Assembly: GCA_012934845.2 (NCBI GenBank)
Contig: WNNJ02000657.1
Location: 1-64,000 of the forward strand
Reading direction: 5' to 3'
Origin: Pomphorhynchus laevis
Lineage: Eukaryota; Acanthocephala; Palaeacanthocephala; Echinorhynchida; Pomphorhynchidae
DNA length: 64,000 nucleotides
Shown here: positions 52,438-63,489 of the stretch, in pieces
Numbering within the stretch: position 1 is the first letter of the stretch
Layout: each line of letters begins with the position of its first letter
Translations under genes and position numbers: made by a program
Notes under the pieces: model-generated
The model's database searches: none
What the model was told of the DNA's origin: nothing
Seen by the model: the letters and a program-made list of their open reading frames with translations, nothing else

Positions 52438-53690
52438 ATGTAGGCTTGCGATATCATCGATGAGTTTCGCCTTTTTAAGTGATTTATCTTCTGAAAATTC
52501 CATAATCGTTGAGGGAGATTTTAATGCGCGTTTCATGAACCATGTCCCATCTAAACTTAAGCAACTATTATACTTTTTTTTAGTGAGTTTGGTCTTGAGT
52601 TGCACGTGCCCGTAGAAGGATGGACTTATGAGTCTCACAATGGGCGAAGTTGCATCGATCTCATATTTACAAATGTTTGCGTTAAAAAGGTTAAACTGGA
52701 GATTGCATCCGAATGGGCTCTACACCGCAAGGCGACCCTTTGAGCCCGCTGCTGTTTTATCTATTTATTCTTGATTTACCTGAATATCTTCGCGGTTCGG
52801 CTCCCGACATTAAATGTGTCCTTTATGCAGACGACCTTGTGATATTAACGAAGTCTTTGTCACCAGCTCAAGCGTCTTTGGATGCCTTATCCCGCTATTG
52901 CGTCATCCATCAACTAATTGTTAATATTAATAAATCTAAGGTTATAAAGTTCAGAAGAGGAGGCCCCCTTCGTCGTCGGGATCGTATTTCTTATAGAACC
53001 GATGTTTTGGAGTTATGTAGTAGTTATTGCTACTTAGGTATCTTACTAACCTCAAAATGGTCGTTCACTAAACATTTTGATAGTAAATTGGCAAGATTAG
53101 TCTTGGTTTCCACTTTTGCCAGGAAGTTAGGTTCTTTGTCCTTCGAAGGAGCACTCTCTTATTTTAAGATTATGATATTGCAGATTGTTCAGTATGCTTT
53201 ACGGATATTTTGGCAAGATTTGTCTTAGGTCAAATTCAAACAAATCGACAAATGTATTTGGGGTTACTTGAAGCGAATAATAGGAGTGCCAGTGAAATGT
53301 TCTTCATAGCTTGTTGCTACACTTGCTAAGTTAGAACCTTGTTCGCTTCATTTGTGTAACACAATGAATCTTTAGAGGACTTCTGCTTTTCTCGCTAATC
53401 TAGCCTCTTTTTACTCAAAAGTTGCCCTCATAAGTCCGCAAGCATATTTAACGCCTTTATACACTCAGCAGCAATGGCGTTTTCCCAATTCGTCAAAGAG
53501 ACCCTTTGTATGGAGAGCATCCATCCATGGATACCACGACAAATTTCGTTGCATCCGAATACCTCTGCACAAATGGTCCTGTCTGTGTATTTGCAGTTTT
53601 TGCAAGAAATCTTGTAATTCCCTTTGACATGTATTTTCCTGCTCTGAATTATCTAAGTTGTCTCTGATCCGGAGACAACTTAGATAATAA
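52438..53690 (+). mobile_element. LINE-F copy, internally deleted
   Basis: Endonuclease traces at 52500-52690 (IIVEGDFNAR and SCIDLIFTNV) run almost directly into RT motif B, so the RT fingers and motif A are lost. The open piece 52713-53228 has STPQGDPLSPLLFYLFI and VLYADDLVIL (motif C). The carboxy part with a Cys-rich region (IRIPLHKWSCLCICSFC, about 53550-53610) follows with stops. The 3' end is marked by a hairpin at 53651-53685 and AATAAAAC. Confidence 0.75.
53651..53685. repeat. 14-bp hairpin at a retroelement junction
   Basis: Arms 53651-53664 and 53672-53685 pair perfectly around TGATCCG; AATAAAAC follows. It lies between LINE-F and the start of the RLE-type element at 53712, and could be the LINE-F 3' end signal or the leader of the next element. 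Confidence 0.85.
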
Positions 53691-53711
53691 AACACAGAAA
53701 GTAGCTACAGG

Positions 53712-56700
53712 ATGACTAAGGGCAAACCTCGTAACTCACCCAGATGCTGTGGCTGCAACGGACAGAACGCTATCTGCAAGGGTTGCAGATGTGTGAAGGC
53801 AGGGAAACCCTGCACGGACCGGCATCTCCCAAATGTGGAAATAGTGGACCAGTAGTCAAATTCAATTGTCGCGGCTCGCCAAGGATAACATTTGCGGAAC
53901 AGGGATTGGTAACAGATGTTCATGTCGATACAAGCCTAGCCGGAAGTGCGATCCCGATTACAGGAAGAGTTATTCAACATCGAAAGTCGACATTGAGGGA
54001 ATTATTTGACAAGACGATAAGATGGAAACCGAACCTCATAACACTTCCCAAATGTAATAAATCAAGTAATTTTATTCGCGTCCTGAGCACGTTGTACAGC
54101 AATGCATGCAGTGAAATTGATCAGGATATATTATATCTGTTAAAAGCCACTTTACTTTGTCAACTTGTTCTTCAGAGGTTCGATTTATGAAAAGTAGCCG
54201 CTATCCGGAAAGAGGTGCAAAGGAGACTGGCCCAATTGGAAAGTGAAGATTATGATTCGTTATTTGAAGAGGAGTGCTTACTTCAGTCGAATATGACGAT
54301 GAGTAGAAAAACATCTGCATCACGAGATTGGAAAAACGACTTATGTAAGCAGATGTCAATTGGCTACACAACTCGTGCTACTCGGATTTTTGAAAATGAG
54401 GGGGAATTTGGTGGGATACACAGTCTATCCTCCGAAGTAGATGGTAAGAGTGTTAGTTCAATCCTCAAGAAGAAACATACTGAAGCGGCCGAGATTATAT
54501 CGTGTGCCATCCGACATAAACCATTGAGCGACATCGATAGTGGAGTATGCCATTTCACCCAATAATATTTTCATCAATCGACGCGACCTCGATAGTGGAA
54601 GCGGCACTACAAACAAAGGGATCTGCAGGTCCATCCGGAACCGACGCATCAATGTAGCGCTCCTTGCTCTATAACTTTGGAAATGATTCAAGGGCGTTGG
54701 CGGAGGCGGTGGCTGGCCTCGCAATTCGTCTGGCATCGAAACAGATTCCTGTCAGTTGTGTTACGGGATTAACTGTGTGCAGACTAGTATCTCTTGGCCA
54801 ACTAGTAGCGTCAGGCCAATGGGAATATGTGAGGTTCCTCGCAGAATAATCAGCAAAGTCATTCTTCGAAAAATAAGCATGCACATTCAGACGATCGCAG
54901 GCAGTGTCCAATTATGTGCCGGTCAAAAATGCGGAGTTGAGCAAGTCATTCATGATCTCAGATTCAAGTTTAAAAGTTACTCGAGTAACTGTATCTTAAT
55001 GCTGGATGCCTTAAACGCATTCAGCTCTGTTAACAGGAAGTTGGCGTTTCGAAATATGCAGTTCGTATGTCCGGCCCTTGATGGTGTCTTAGCCAATTTA
55101 TACGGAGGAACGGGAATAATGACGGTGGATAATGAAATCTGGTACCCGTCCAAGGGTTCACACAGGGCGATCCGTTTTCGATGGTGCCATATGCAGCAGC
55201 GTCACTCCCTCTGATCGATCGTCTACAAAGTCACGTGCCTTCAGCCACGCATAAATGGTATGCAGACGATGCGAATGTCGTGGGATCAGTCGGAGCATGC
55301 CTTTCGGCTTTAAATTTCGTGATAGCTTAAGGTTCAGCTTACGGCTTCCACTGTAACCCCGCAAAATGCTGCCTTCTCGTTCACCCCTCTAACGCCAAGC
55401 ACGCGGAAGAGGTTTTTGCTGATTTCGCAATTCCGATAAGATCAGATTGAGCTGAAGTCCTTGGATATCTAACAGGCCAAAAGAGTTTACAGATGAGTGG
55501 ATCGTCAAAAGGGTCCGGAATTGGTTGTTGCTTGTAATCGCTTGGTCGAGGTAGCCGCAATTGACCCACAGTGTGCTCACGCTTATTTAACTCACTCTAT
55601 TCAGCACAGGTGGGCGTTCGTCCTAAGGACATGTCAATTTAATCGTGCCCGTCTAAATCCTGTAGAGAATGCAATAATGAACACTCTGTTTTCTAAAATA
55701 TGTGGAATACCACTAATGTCGGATTCCCTCAGACAGGTTTTCAGTATCCCAGTAGGAATGGGTGAATTGGGAGTCTGCGATATATCGGTGATGCACGAAT
55801 TAGAATACGGTTAGTCTTTATTGTTATTTCATACATTGAAATCTGTTGACTCGAGGGAAGAAGCAATGCGAGAGACGATTAGAACGATTGTTTGTCAGAA
55901 TTTAAACTTTTGGGCGGCGATATACGAAAGCATAAAGGCGTCTGGGCCATCCATATTGCTCAACACCATCCCATACGCCAGATTTTGTCTTGCGTGAGTG
56001 GCAGTGGTCGGAGTTGAACTAAACAAAACTCATACTGTAGTAGCAGTGGAAATTAGAAGAATAAAGCATATTTCAGACTCCTTGTTTTCCGAAATTGTGG
56101 ATGGGAGCGACAAATGTTTTCGTAATTCGTTAATGCACGCGACAATAAAAGGCTCTTCTGCTTGGCCTTCTGCCAGGGTTTACGATGATCGGTTATACAG
56201 ACTACGTCGCGAGGAGTTTTATGATGGTTTGTCAACAAGATACGGATGGCCACTTGTCAACGCGTTTAAGACATGCGTTTGTAGGGAGGATAATTCTGTT
56301 ACTCACACTCTCTCTTGTCGTCTATCTGGCAAGACAATAATCAGACACAGTGCGATTCGTGATCTCTTGTGAAACTTGTTATCAGGTGCAAGTCAAAATA
56401 TCGTAACAGAGCCTCTGCTGACACCAATAGAATCAAATTATTTATTTGAAAAGGCATCTACTTGCAAAGACCGCACTGCTCGTCTAGACTTGGCTTGTAC
56501 TGGTTTATTTGGTATCCCGACAGAGCGGACGTTCTTTGACGTCTCAATTTTCAACATCCACGCTCCGTCAAATGCCTCACGCATCCCAGAGAGCACATGT
56601 GTGTATCACGAGAACAGAAAGCGTGCGAAGTATATAGAGCGTGTGAACACATTCGAACGAGCTGGATTTCCACGATCAACACAAAATTCATATAAAAACT

Positions 56701-56740
56701 GGTATAATACAGGGCCCATTTGCGGGCAACCTTAAATGTA
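53712..56740 (+). mobile_element. RLE-type non-LTR retroelement, longest copy
   Basis: In order: a Cys-rich start (RCCGCNGQNAICKGCRC at 53745), a long link (53744-54565), the RT with RPMGICEVPRRIISKVIL, motif A MLDALNAFSSVN, motif B GFTQGDPFSM (55153) and YADD (55258), the thumb IPVGMGELGVCD, a CCHC knuckle (CVCREDNSVTHTLSC then RHSAIRD, near 56275-56360), and the endonuclease part FFDVSIFNIHAP and YHENRKRAKYIERV. It ends with the family 3' motif at 56708-56735. This order (zinc, RT, CCHC, endonuclease) is that of R2-like elements. At least six frame breaks or stops divide it. Confidence 0.75.
54756..55330 (+). pseudogene. RLE-type reverse transcriptase core
   Basis: The frame 54756-55214 holds SSVRPMGICEVPRRIISKVIL, AGSVQLCAGQKCGVEQVIH and ILMLDALNAFSSVNRKLAF (motif A). 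Motif B and YADD follow in a second frame after a slip near 55150, reading FTQGDPFSMVPYAAASLPL and WYADDANVVG. The RPIG-CAGQ-GVE-DA(S/T)NAF pattern is shared with the copy at 57063-58430 and defines the family. Confidence 0.75.
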
Positions 56741-57062
56741 TAAATCCTTTTGAATAAAACAATATTATTTAAGAAAAATTATTAAAAAAATTTTAAAGAT
56801 TTTTTTTCAAAATACAAAAGAGTTTAATTAAATAGTTTGTATCGCTTGATAATGTCTTCTAAAAAAAGTTGTCTGCAAAAGTTTCGTACCAAAAAGTATT
56901 AGAAAGACGTCTGAAATTCTGGAACGAAAAACAATACAGTATTCTATACAGCGAGGCTCCCTACTACCAATGCCAATTGATTAGTAAACGCTCACTTCAG
57001 CCCAAGGATTAGATTAACCGCTACTAACTCTCACAGCAGGAAAAGTTACGGCGTACACATCT
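56741..57062. other. Spacer between two RLE-type copies
   Basis: AT-rich, no frame of note. Confidence 0.6.
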
Positions 57063-58430
57063 GTCTTGGAGGAAAAATCGTCAGCAGCAGTACTACGTCC
57101 GGATGAAGTCGTGAACGGTAGATCAGTCAAATCACAACTTCAACATATTTACCCACTCGCGAAAACTCCCCCTAAAGAAGCATTACTTACATCCTTTCAC
57201 CCTAATTCAAAAGTACATCACTCATGTCGTTTTTACACAATCGACGAAAATAGAATTATCACGGCTAGTGGACGAACAAAAATTGGCGCTGGGCCGTCTG
57301 GCCTCGACTCAGCTTCCTGGCGTAACATGCTAACCCGCTTCGGAGCTCAGTCTCAGATGTTAGCAATGTCTTTAGCACGATTCGCAGTTTGGATTTCCAC
57401 TAAAAAGGTACCAGCAAAATCCTTGGAATTTTTTACGAGCTGCCGTTTATCGCTTTAAAAAAGAGCAACGGTTGTATCCGACCAATAGGCGTGTGCGACA
57501 CCGCCAGGAGAATAATTTCGAAAACAATCTTGACACTCGTCAAAGAGGATATACAAGCCGTAACTGGAAATCTTCAAACCGCGGCCGGACAACGGAGTGG
57601 TGTCGAATATGCTGTGCACAAACTGCGATCGCTGTACAGAGCAAATACCGACGCGTGTCTCGTTTCCATCGATGCCTCAAATGCATTCAATTCTGTCAAT
57701 AGGCAAGCCGCTCTCCATAACCTTAAATTTATATGCCCGTCTTTGTCGTGCGTTATACATAATCTGTACCAGAAGCCTTCAGTAGCGACAATCTGTACCA
57801 GAAGCCTTCACAATCTGTTTCAGAAGCTGTACCTTCACAATCTGTACCCTTCACAATCTGTACCTCAGCAATACACAATCTATACCAGAAGCCTTCAGTA
57901 GCCTCGGTAGCGACAACCTGCTTTCCGAGGAGGGTTTTACGCAGGGCGACCCATTTGCAATGCCATGCTTTTCACTAGCACTTCACAATATGTACCATCC
58001 TTTTCCCTTCACAATCTGTACCTTCACAATATGTACCCTTTACAATGTGTACCTCAGCAATACACAATCTGTACCAGAAGCCTTCAGTAGCCTCGGTAGC
58101 GACAACCTGCTTTTCGAGGAGGGTTTTACGCAGGGCGACCTATTTGCAATGCCATACTTTTCTCTAGCTTCTTTACCGCTAATAGACAAAATTCGACGGA
58201 CCGTTCCAGGTGTGCATCAAGTTTGGTTTGCCGATATCGCGAATTTTGTTGGTTGCCCAAGCAAAATCACATAAATATGGGACGTTCTTTTAACAGACGG
58301 CCCAAAGTACGGTTATTTCATCAACCCGAGCATGTCACAAATGCTATCGCACCATCGCCTAGAACAGTTTATTGACTATATCGTCAATAAAACTGACAAA
58401 ACTTTTCTTGTAACTATTTATATATTTGTG
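57063..58430 (+). pseudogene. RLE-type retroelement, second copy (RT half)
   Basis: The first frame (57066-57458) has SGLDSASWRNMLTRFG and VPAKSLEFFTSCRL; after a one-base slip near 57450 the frame continues IRPIGVCDTARRIISKTIL, AAGQRSGVEYAVHKL and motif A VSIDASNAFNSVN (57491-57901). Motif B FEEGFTQGDPFAMP then occurs twice (about 57925 and 58110) because a block of about 185 bp is duplicated, with extra AATCTGTACC-rich repeats. Motif C reads FADI, and DGPKYGYFINPS follows at 58300. The Cys-rich start and the endonuclease end are missing. Confidence 0.75.
57760..58085. repeat. Internal duplication with AATCTGTACC words
   Basis: The phrase CAATCTGTACC occurs many times, and a block with TTCAGTAGCCTCGGTAGCG is present at about 57894 and 58081. 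The pattern looks like slippage and unequal exchange within the RT gene. Confidence 0.85.
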
Positions 58431-58499
58431 TTCTTTTTTTAGACATCTTCGAAAGACGGCAGTGCCCGTTAATAAACAATTCTCAGATTATTATAAATA

Positions 58500-59635
58500 A
58501 TGTAGCTATAAGATTTGCGGGAATCAGACCTGCGATATTGTGCCATCCAAATGCACCTGAGCATAGGAAAATACAGGCACGTGTATTTTCGTCCGAAATC
58601 GCGAGTGGTAATCCACCGTAAACTACATTATTTTCTGTCAACCATAACTCTTTTGACCTACAGTATAGACTGTTCTGCATCCAAATGTCATGACCGGTCG
58701 CTGGTGCTTTGGTAACAAACAGAATTTTATGATCTGTGATTTGGCATGCACGTTGATCTTATACAGGTTAAGTTCGTTGGAAAATTGTTTGAATAAACCA
58801 TGAAGCATAGCATGGTTGAGTGACAAATCAAAAATTAATAATCCTCCAGGTTCTTCAGGTGTGAATTCGAACTCTCTAAATATTTGTCTCATTTGTACAA
58901 TATCTTTAATAATTAAATTTCTTCAGCCAGGATAATGACCATAAAAGTCCCACAGCCTTATTGAACTCACGTTGCCAGGAAAATTCGTAATCAATTTGGC
59001 TAGGTCTATTATCATATCCACTATCGCTGGGTTGTTGCGCAGACTTTGTTCATCAAAGGACTGCATAAACGTAATTAGTCTGGCGTCAGGTACATATTAC
59101 AAGTAGCCCCGTAAGTGTAGTATGTTTGTAGGTTCAGTAGAAAGCATTGAGTCGATTTCGATTTTCGCTCTCTTTCGAACAGCTGCACCAAATAATTTCG
59201 TCCTTTCAGCTTCAGCCGTCAATGCTTGTTCAATCTCCGTCATCCGCAAAGTCATCCTCGTTCCAGGATGACTTGGCTCGGGAATTTGCAATCGCCGTCT
59301 CAAGTCGCGGAATCATTTCACGAATTTCCGCGGCATTGAATTCGTTGGCTGTAGCAGGGGTTGCCATGATTACGTCCTGTGCAACATTTCTTTGCTGGCT
59401 TTGCAGATCGTGAAGCTGGTGCTCGAGCTTCTGGTATGCCTGCATCATGGTTTGAAACATGTTTTCCGTTTCAGGCTGCATGGAGTCGTCTGATCTTGTC
59501 CTGAACACCGGTATTCGTTCCGTTGTGAAGTCGCTCCAGAACCTGAGTGTAAAAATCCGAATTAGATTTGTAAGTTTGAAAAATATTTGCTGTCTTCCTC
59601 CTGCTTTCTCGACGATGCTTGCACGAGTTAAAAGG
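58500..59635 (-). mobile_element. Hepadnavirus-like retroelement, 5' part of one copy
   Basis: Starting at the terminal inverted repeat (59592-59635) the minus strand reads a glutamine-rich, coiled-coil-like protein (LEHQLHDLQSQQRN, EIREMIPRLETAI) and further pieces down to about 58640 (PGGLLIFDLSLNHAML, LLPKHQRPVMTFG). I take it as the first gene of the element whose RT end lies at 59738-62330. It is broken, with several breaks; the family assignment rests on the neighbouring RT copy. Confidence 0.45.
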
Positions 59636-59781
59636 GAGCTTTGCAGGGTATTTATACCCAGGAATTTAGTCACGTTAGAACGTGTGGGAATTAGCTGTGC
59701 TCCCGCGCAAGCATAGTAGAAGACAGATGATAATGTTCCCTTTTAACTCGTGCAAGCATCGTCGAGAAAGCAGGAGGAATA
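59592..59781. repeat. Terminal inverted repeats of about 44 bp in junction arrangement
   Basis: The arms 59592-59635 and 59738-59781 are reverse complements with at most one or two differences, separated by 102 bp. The right arm closes one copy (RT-RNase H end) and the left arm opens the next, both on the minus strand, so two copies stand end to start. Confidence 0.85.
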
Positions 59782-62330
59782 CATCAATTATTTATTTTTT
59801 ATAGCTAACAAGCAAAAAGGAGAGTATTATTCAAAGGTATGCTACCAGCGACTTGGTATGTCGGCTGGATTTTTATCAGTAGGAATCCATTGTATAGAAG
59901 TTCCATGCATATCCTGAAGGAAAAGATTCCCCATAGGAACCGTTTTCGCTCTCCCTTTGAGTACTGAATAATATACACCTTTGTTATCCGTATATATCTT
60001 AGCGTCTGGGTATAGTTGATGTCCACACCAGGCGGCTAATAATTCAGCCTCAAATATCGGAATTTCATATGGTAAAACATATGCGTGTATATTCCCTTCT
60101 AATCTAACAATCCCAATTTGTTTTTGGGTTGCTTCCACAAAGATTTTTTTTCATGGCATGCATTCTGTTGCTTAGGTAGTGTCATGGGCTCCTTATCAAT
60201 AAGCCACTCCACAAACCAGGACTGTCAAGGCTCGTCCTGGTAAAGGAGCTTATGCGCAGTGGAAAATAACGGTAGACAATAGTTAATCAAACCTCTCAAA
60301 CGCATTCCCTGGCGACTATGAATAGGTGACTTCAGAATCCTCAAGTACGCCACCGCCGCCCTAAAGCGAGATGGTGCATATGATGTAATCTGAACACCTT
60401 CTGTCGACCAAGTGCCCCGCAAGAAAGTTAATTTCTTGCAAGGACGAAGAATGCTCTTCTCTAGATTTAGAGATAAATTTCCACTTTTGCAGAGAGCAAG
60501 AAGCTTACGTACTGCTGAGGCCAGAACTGCCTTAGAGTCGTGTGAAAGGATCATATCATCAATATGAGCCCATGCTTCTACCCCTTGTTTGCGAGCGAAA
60601 TTTGTAATGGCATTGCCAATCATTTGCGCCCAAAAGGGGCCCCAAGGTATACCGACAACTCACCGGCATGACTTCAATTCTTACTCCATTTCGGAAGATT
60701 GAGCGCACATGCTTTGGTGCCTGACTTTGTTCTAAAAGTCGTGGTATGTCAGCAACATCAGTTACCTCATGATGTCGTTGATACGATGAAGATCGTAGTC
60801 GAACTAACTCTCCTAACAAAGATCCAAGATCAATGTCTTCCAGGTCTCGCTCGATGAACATTTCCTGGTGCGCTAGGACTATTGATGTTGGGTTTTGCTG
60901 ACTGAGTATGTCTATATACTCGTTAACCGTCATTTGGCCCTTCATCAATTGTATGAGATTCTGTTGTAGAATTGCATACGCGTCCTCTCCTGACATTTGA
61001 TCAACAATATCTCCTTTTGGTGGCCGAAACAAATCTGGTATCACCGAGAAAATTATGTGCATCATCCCAGGGTCATTACCTGTGGAGTGATGGATCAGAT
61101 TCCTGACAGTTTCAGCAGGGAAGTGAGCTATAGGGAGTTGACGACTATTATGCTCAGTACCCCTACTGCTCTGCCGCTCGAAGGTTTCTAATGCCCAGAC
61201 AAGAAGTGTATCTTGAGCTGCCCTTTGAGATTGCGTAGAAAACACGTTATGTTCCCTAGGCTGATGAGCTCTATATAAAGCCTCTTTTTCCCAGTACTCG
61301 AAATCTAATTGAATTCTTTCCTGAGTGTCCACCACTAGGACATAAGCATAGGGCTCATCATTGGCGTCCGGCAAAGGAAGCGCCGATTCAGTTAAATGAT
61401 CATTTATGCCTGAATCTGTTCCATGCAATGTATCAATTGCTGTTTGGAACTCTTGCACCGTATATGTGATAGGATTCGAAGATCCTACACATAACTCCGG
61501 TTCATGCATCTGGTTTAGATGGCATGACGTAGGCGAGCCAATAGCCAGTTGTTCTAACTGAGCTATTGGTAAAAATGTAAATGTCTGCAATTGCAGATTG
61601 AAATCTGCAATTTCATAGATTGCGTCTTGTGTAATATTGTTATCCGGAAGTAGAGGTCGGAGATTTTATATCGGCGAGGCAGGATGTTTGGATGTTTTAA
61701 AACAGATCGAATCAATGGAAGTAGAAAAGGGTACTGAATCCATTTTCTGTGTCCAGAAGTTCGTAACATTGATGTTGTTGAGCGCAAACTCGTCGTTCGG
61801 GGAATGCGTTAAATCTTCAATTAGCCTGGCAGTTATAAAGTGTTCAAGCATCATCGGAACGGTAGGCTGATGCTTATTTGTAGTTGCAGAAACACGAGAA
61901 ATTAGTGGAATAGTTAAAAGCGATCCGGTCGGATACCTTATCGTGTGTGTTCCAGTTACTGGTTATTTCGAAGACTTATCGGAGATAGATAAGCTGGTCA
62001 GCGAGCTACGAATTGAGTCTATTGCTTCAGAGTTCCTTGACTTAAATTGATCTGTAACTACTAGATTTCGTTGCATGTTACCTTTCAGCTTTGATCTTGA
62101 TTCGTTTCTATCCCGTGCTTGTCGTGACACGATGTGGGATGGTAGCGCCGGTGATCTTGGTCTATATTGTTCATCACCTGATAATCTGAGTGCAGTATTT
62201 TCGTGATCTCTTTTCTCAATGATAGCATTGGTCTTTTTACGAAATTGCCCTTCTCTAGCCTGTTGTTTTGGATCTTTTCGATAATTGCTGGATCTTTGGT
62301 TTGTTATAGTTGTAGTAAATCAAAAACAAT
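59738..62330 (-). mobile_element. Hepadnavirus-like retroelement, RT-RNase H copy
   Basis: Minus strand, in order: a basic Arg/Ser-rich stretch (about 62330-61975), a 343-residue frame of unknown role (60559-61590), the second half of an RT (60225-60623: PFWAQMIGNAI, AHIDDMILS, then SLNLEKS) and an RNase H (59842-60138: FEAELLAAW, YTDNKGVYYSV, WIPTDKNPADIPSRW). The PFxxAQ, DD and AELLAA..TDN..NPAD.PSR blocks resemble hepadnaviral polymerase and the related insect retroelements. No integrase is seen. It ends at the inverted repeat. It is broken, with several breaks, and looks old to middle-aged. Confidence 0.6.
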
Positions 62331-62556
62331 GAATTAAAAGTTAATGATTGTGATGGATCGGTTAATGCCGAGTTCCTTCTTGAGTGAATTTGGTGTTCTA
62401 AATTCAATTAGAGTGAAAATTGGTAATAACAGTTTACCAATTGAAAAATTGAAGTTAAAATTATCTTGATTATTACAAACTCTTACATTTGAGATCTAAT
62501 TTACATACAATAAAAACGCATACAAGCTTAAACACACAAGGTAACTGAATAATTCA
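62331..62556. other. Spacer
   Basis: AT-rich, between the hepadnavirus-like copy and the minisatellite. No frame of note. Confidence 0.6.
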
Positions 62557-62655
62557 GCAACCTTCGACGACAACCAACGGCAACCTTCGACGACAACCAA
62601 CGACAACTTTTGACGACAACCAACGACAACTTTTGACGACAACCAACGACAACCA
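62557..62655. repeat. 23-bp minisatellite, about four units
   Basis: The unit is of the form TTTTGACGACAACCAACGACAAC with small changes. It lies 50 bp before the Cys-rich start of an RLE-type copy, as the array at 11510 also lies next to one. Confidence 0.9.
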
Positions 62656-62707
62656 TCGACGACGTTTAAAGGAAAATAGGCAAAACTTTAAGAGATTAAA
62701 TATATAA

Positions 62708-63124
62708 ATGGTTGAACAATATGCGAACAAGAGATGCTGTCCATGTAATGGACATACTGCGGTATGCAAAGGATGTTAGAAACGGCAAAGTGTGCATCAA
62801 TTGCTGTACACATGATGTTCGAATCGTGAACAATCAGTGCAACCTCAACTTCCAAATGTAAATTGTCCAACAACAGACATCTTAACGAATAATTCAGATA
62901 ACAAAGATATCCAAAATTTATTGATTTAAGAAACTATTACCGTGGAAATGAAATGTGCTGGAGAAAATTGCGAGGTTTACTCGAATGTTATCCTTCCGAG
63001 AAGATTGTACAGAGATATGCTAGCTCAAGATTACCTCTGTTTATTTTGTGCTGCAAAGGCAGTTTGCGAAGCAAATATCGAAATTGCTAAACTTCAAAGT
63101 AAACCAACAAATCAGCTTCAGTAG
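62708..63124 (+). pseudogene. RLE-type retroelement, Cys-rich start
   Basis: From ATG 62708 the frame reads KRCCPCNGHTAVCKGC and stops; one frame over it goes on as RNGKVCINCCTHDV, completing the same Cys pattern as 53712 and 11481. A second Cys-bearing frame follows (62942-63124, KCAGENCEVYSNVILPRRL then LCLFCAAKAVC), which may be another zinc module of this subfamily. No RT follows; the sequence changes to another element at about 63140. Confidence 0.6.
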
Positions 63125-63145
63125 AACGGAATTGCCAATGTGCAA

Positions 63146-63418
63146 CTAATGCCATCTGTGTGAGACTAGTAGTCTCATTAAGACACTCCAAAATGATCGG
63201 GCATGAGGCTGTAGTTGCTGCATGTGTAAAGGCAAAATACTCAAATCGTCTATAAATCTTGCAATGACTGCGCATTCAAATATGTTACACATATAGTTAA
63301 ATAATCCTATTTTGCTACTAGGCGGATTCAGTATTAGAGGTGACACAGTTGACAAGCCTGTTTCAAAGTAAATACTAATAACCAGCGTATTCTGGCTAGA
63401 AAGCTGACTCTCAACCAT
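63146..63418 (-). pseudogene. Second relic of the hepadnavirus-like element's early region
   Basis: The minus-strand frame (90 residues) has FECAVIARFIDDLS, which aligns over about 80 residues with the region at 61660-61960 (MLEHFITARLIEDLT). It is therefore a diverged piece of the same kind of element. It is broken. Confidence 0.45.
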
Positions 63419-63489
63419 AAGCTTGCACTGTTTCGTTCCTCGATCAGCAGTCTTGTTTATAAAGTTTGGCCTCTTGTTTTTGAATAGAT

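Noticed and set aside
59592-61590. DIRS-type tyrosine-recombinase element
   Set aside because: Inverted ends would fit, but no tyrosine recombinase is seen and the RT and RNase H motifs look more like hepadnavirus polymerase. It stays as an alternative.
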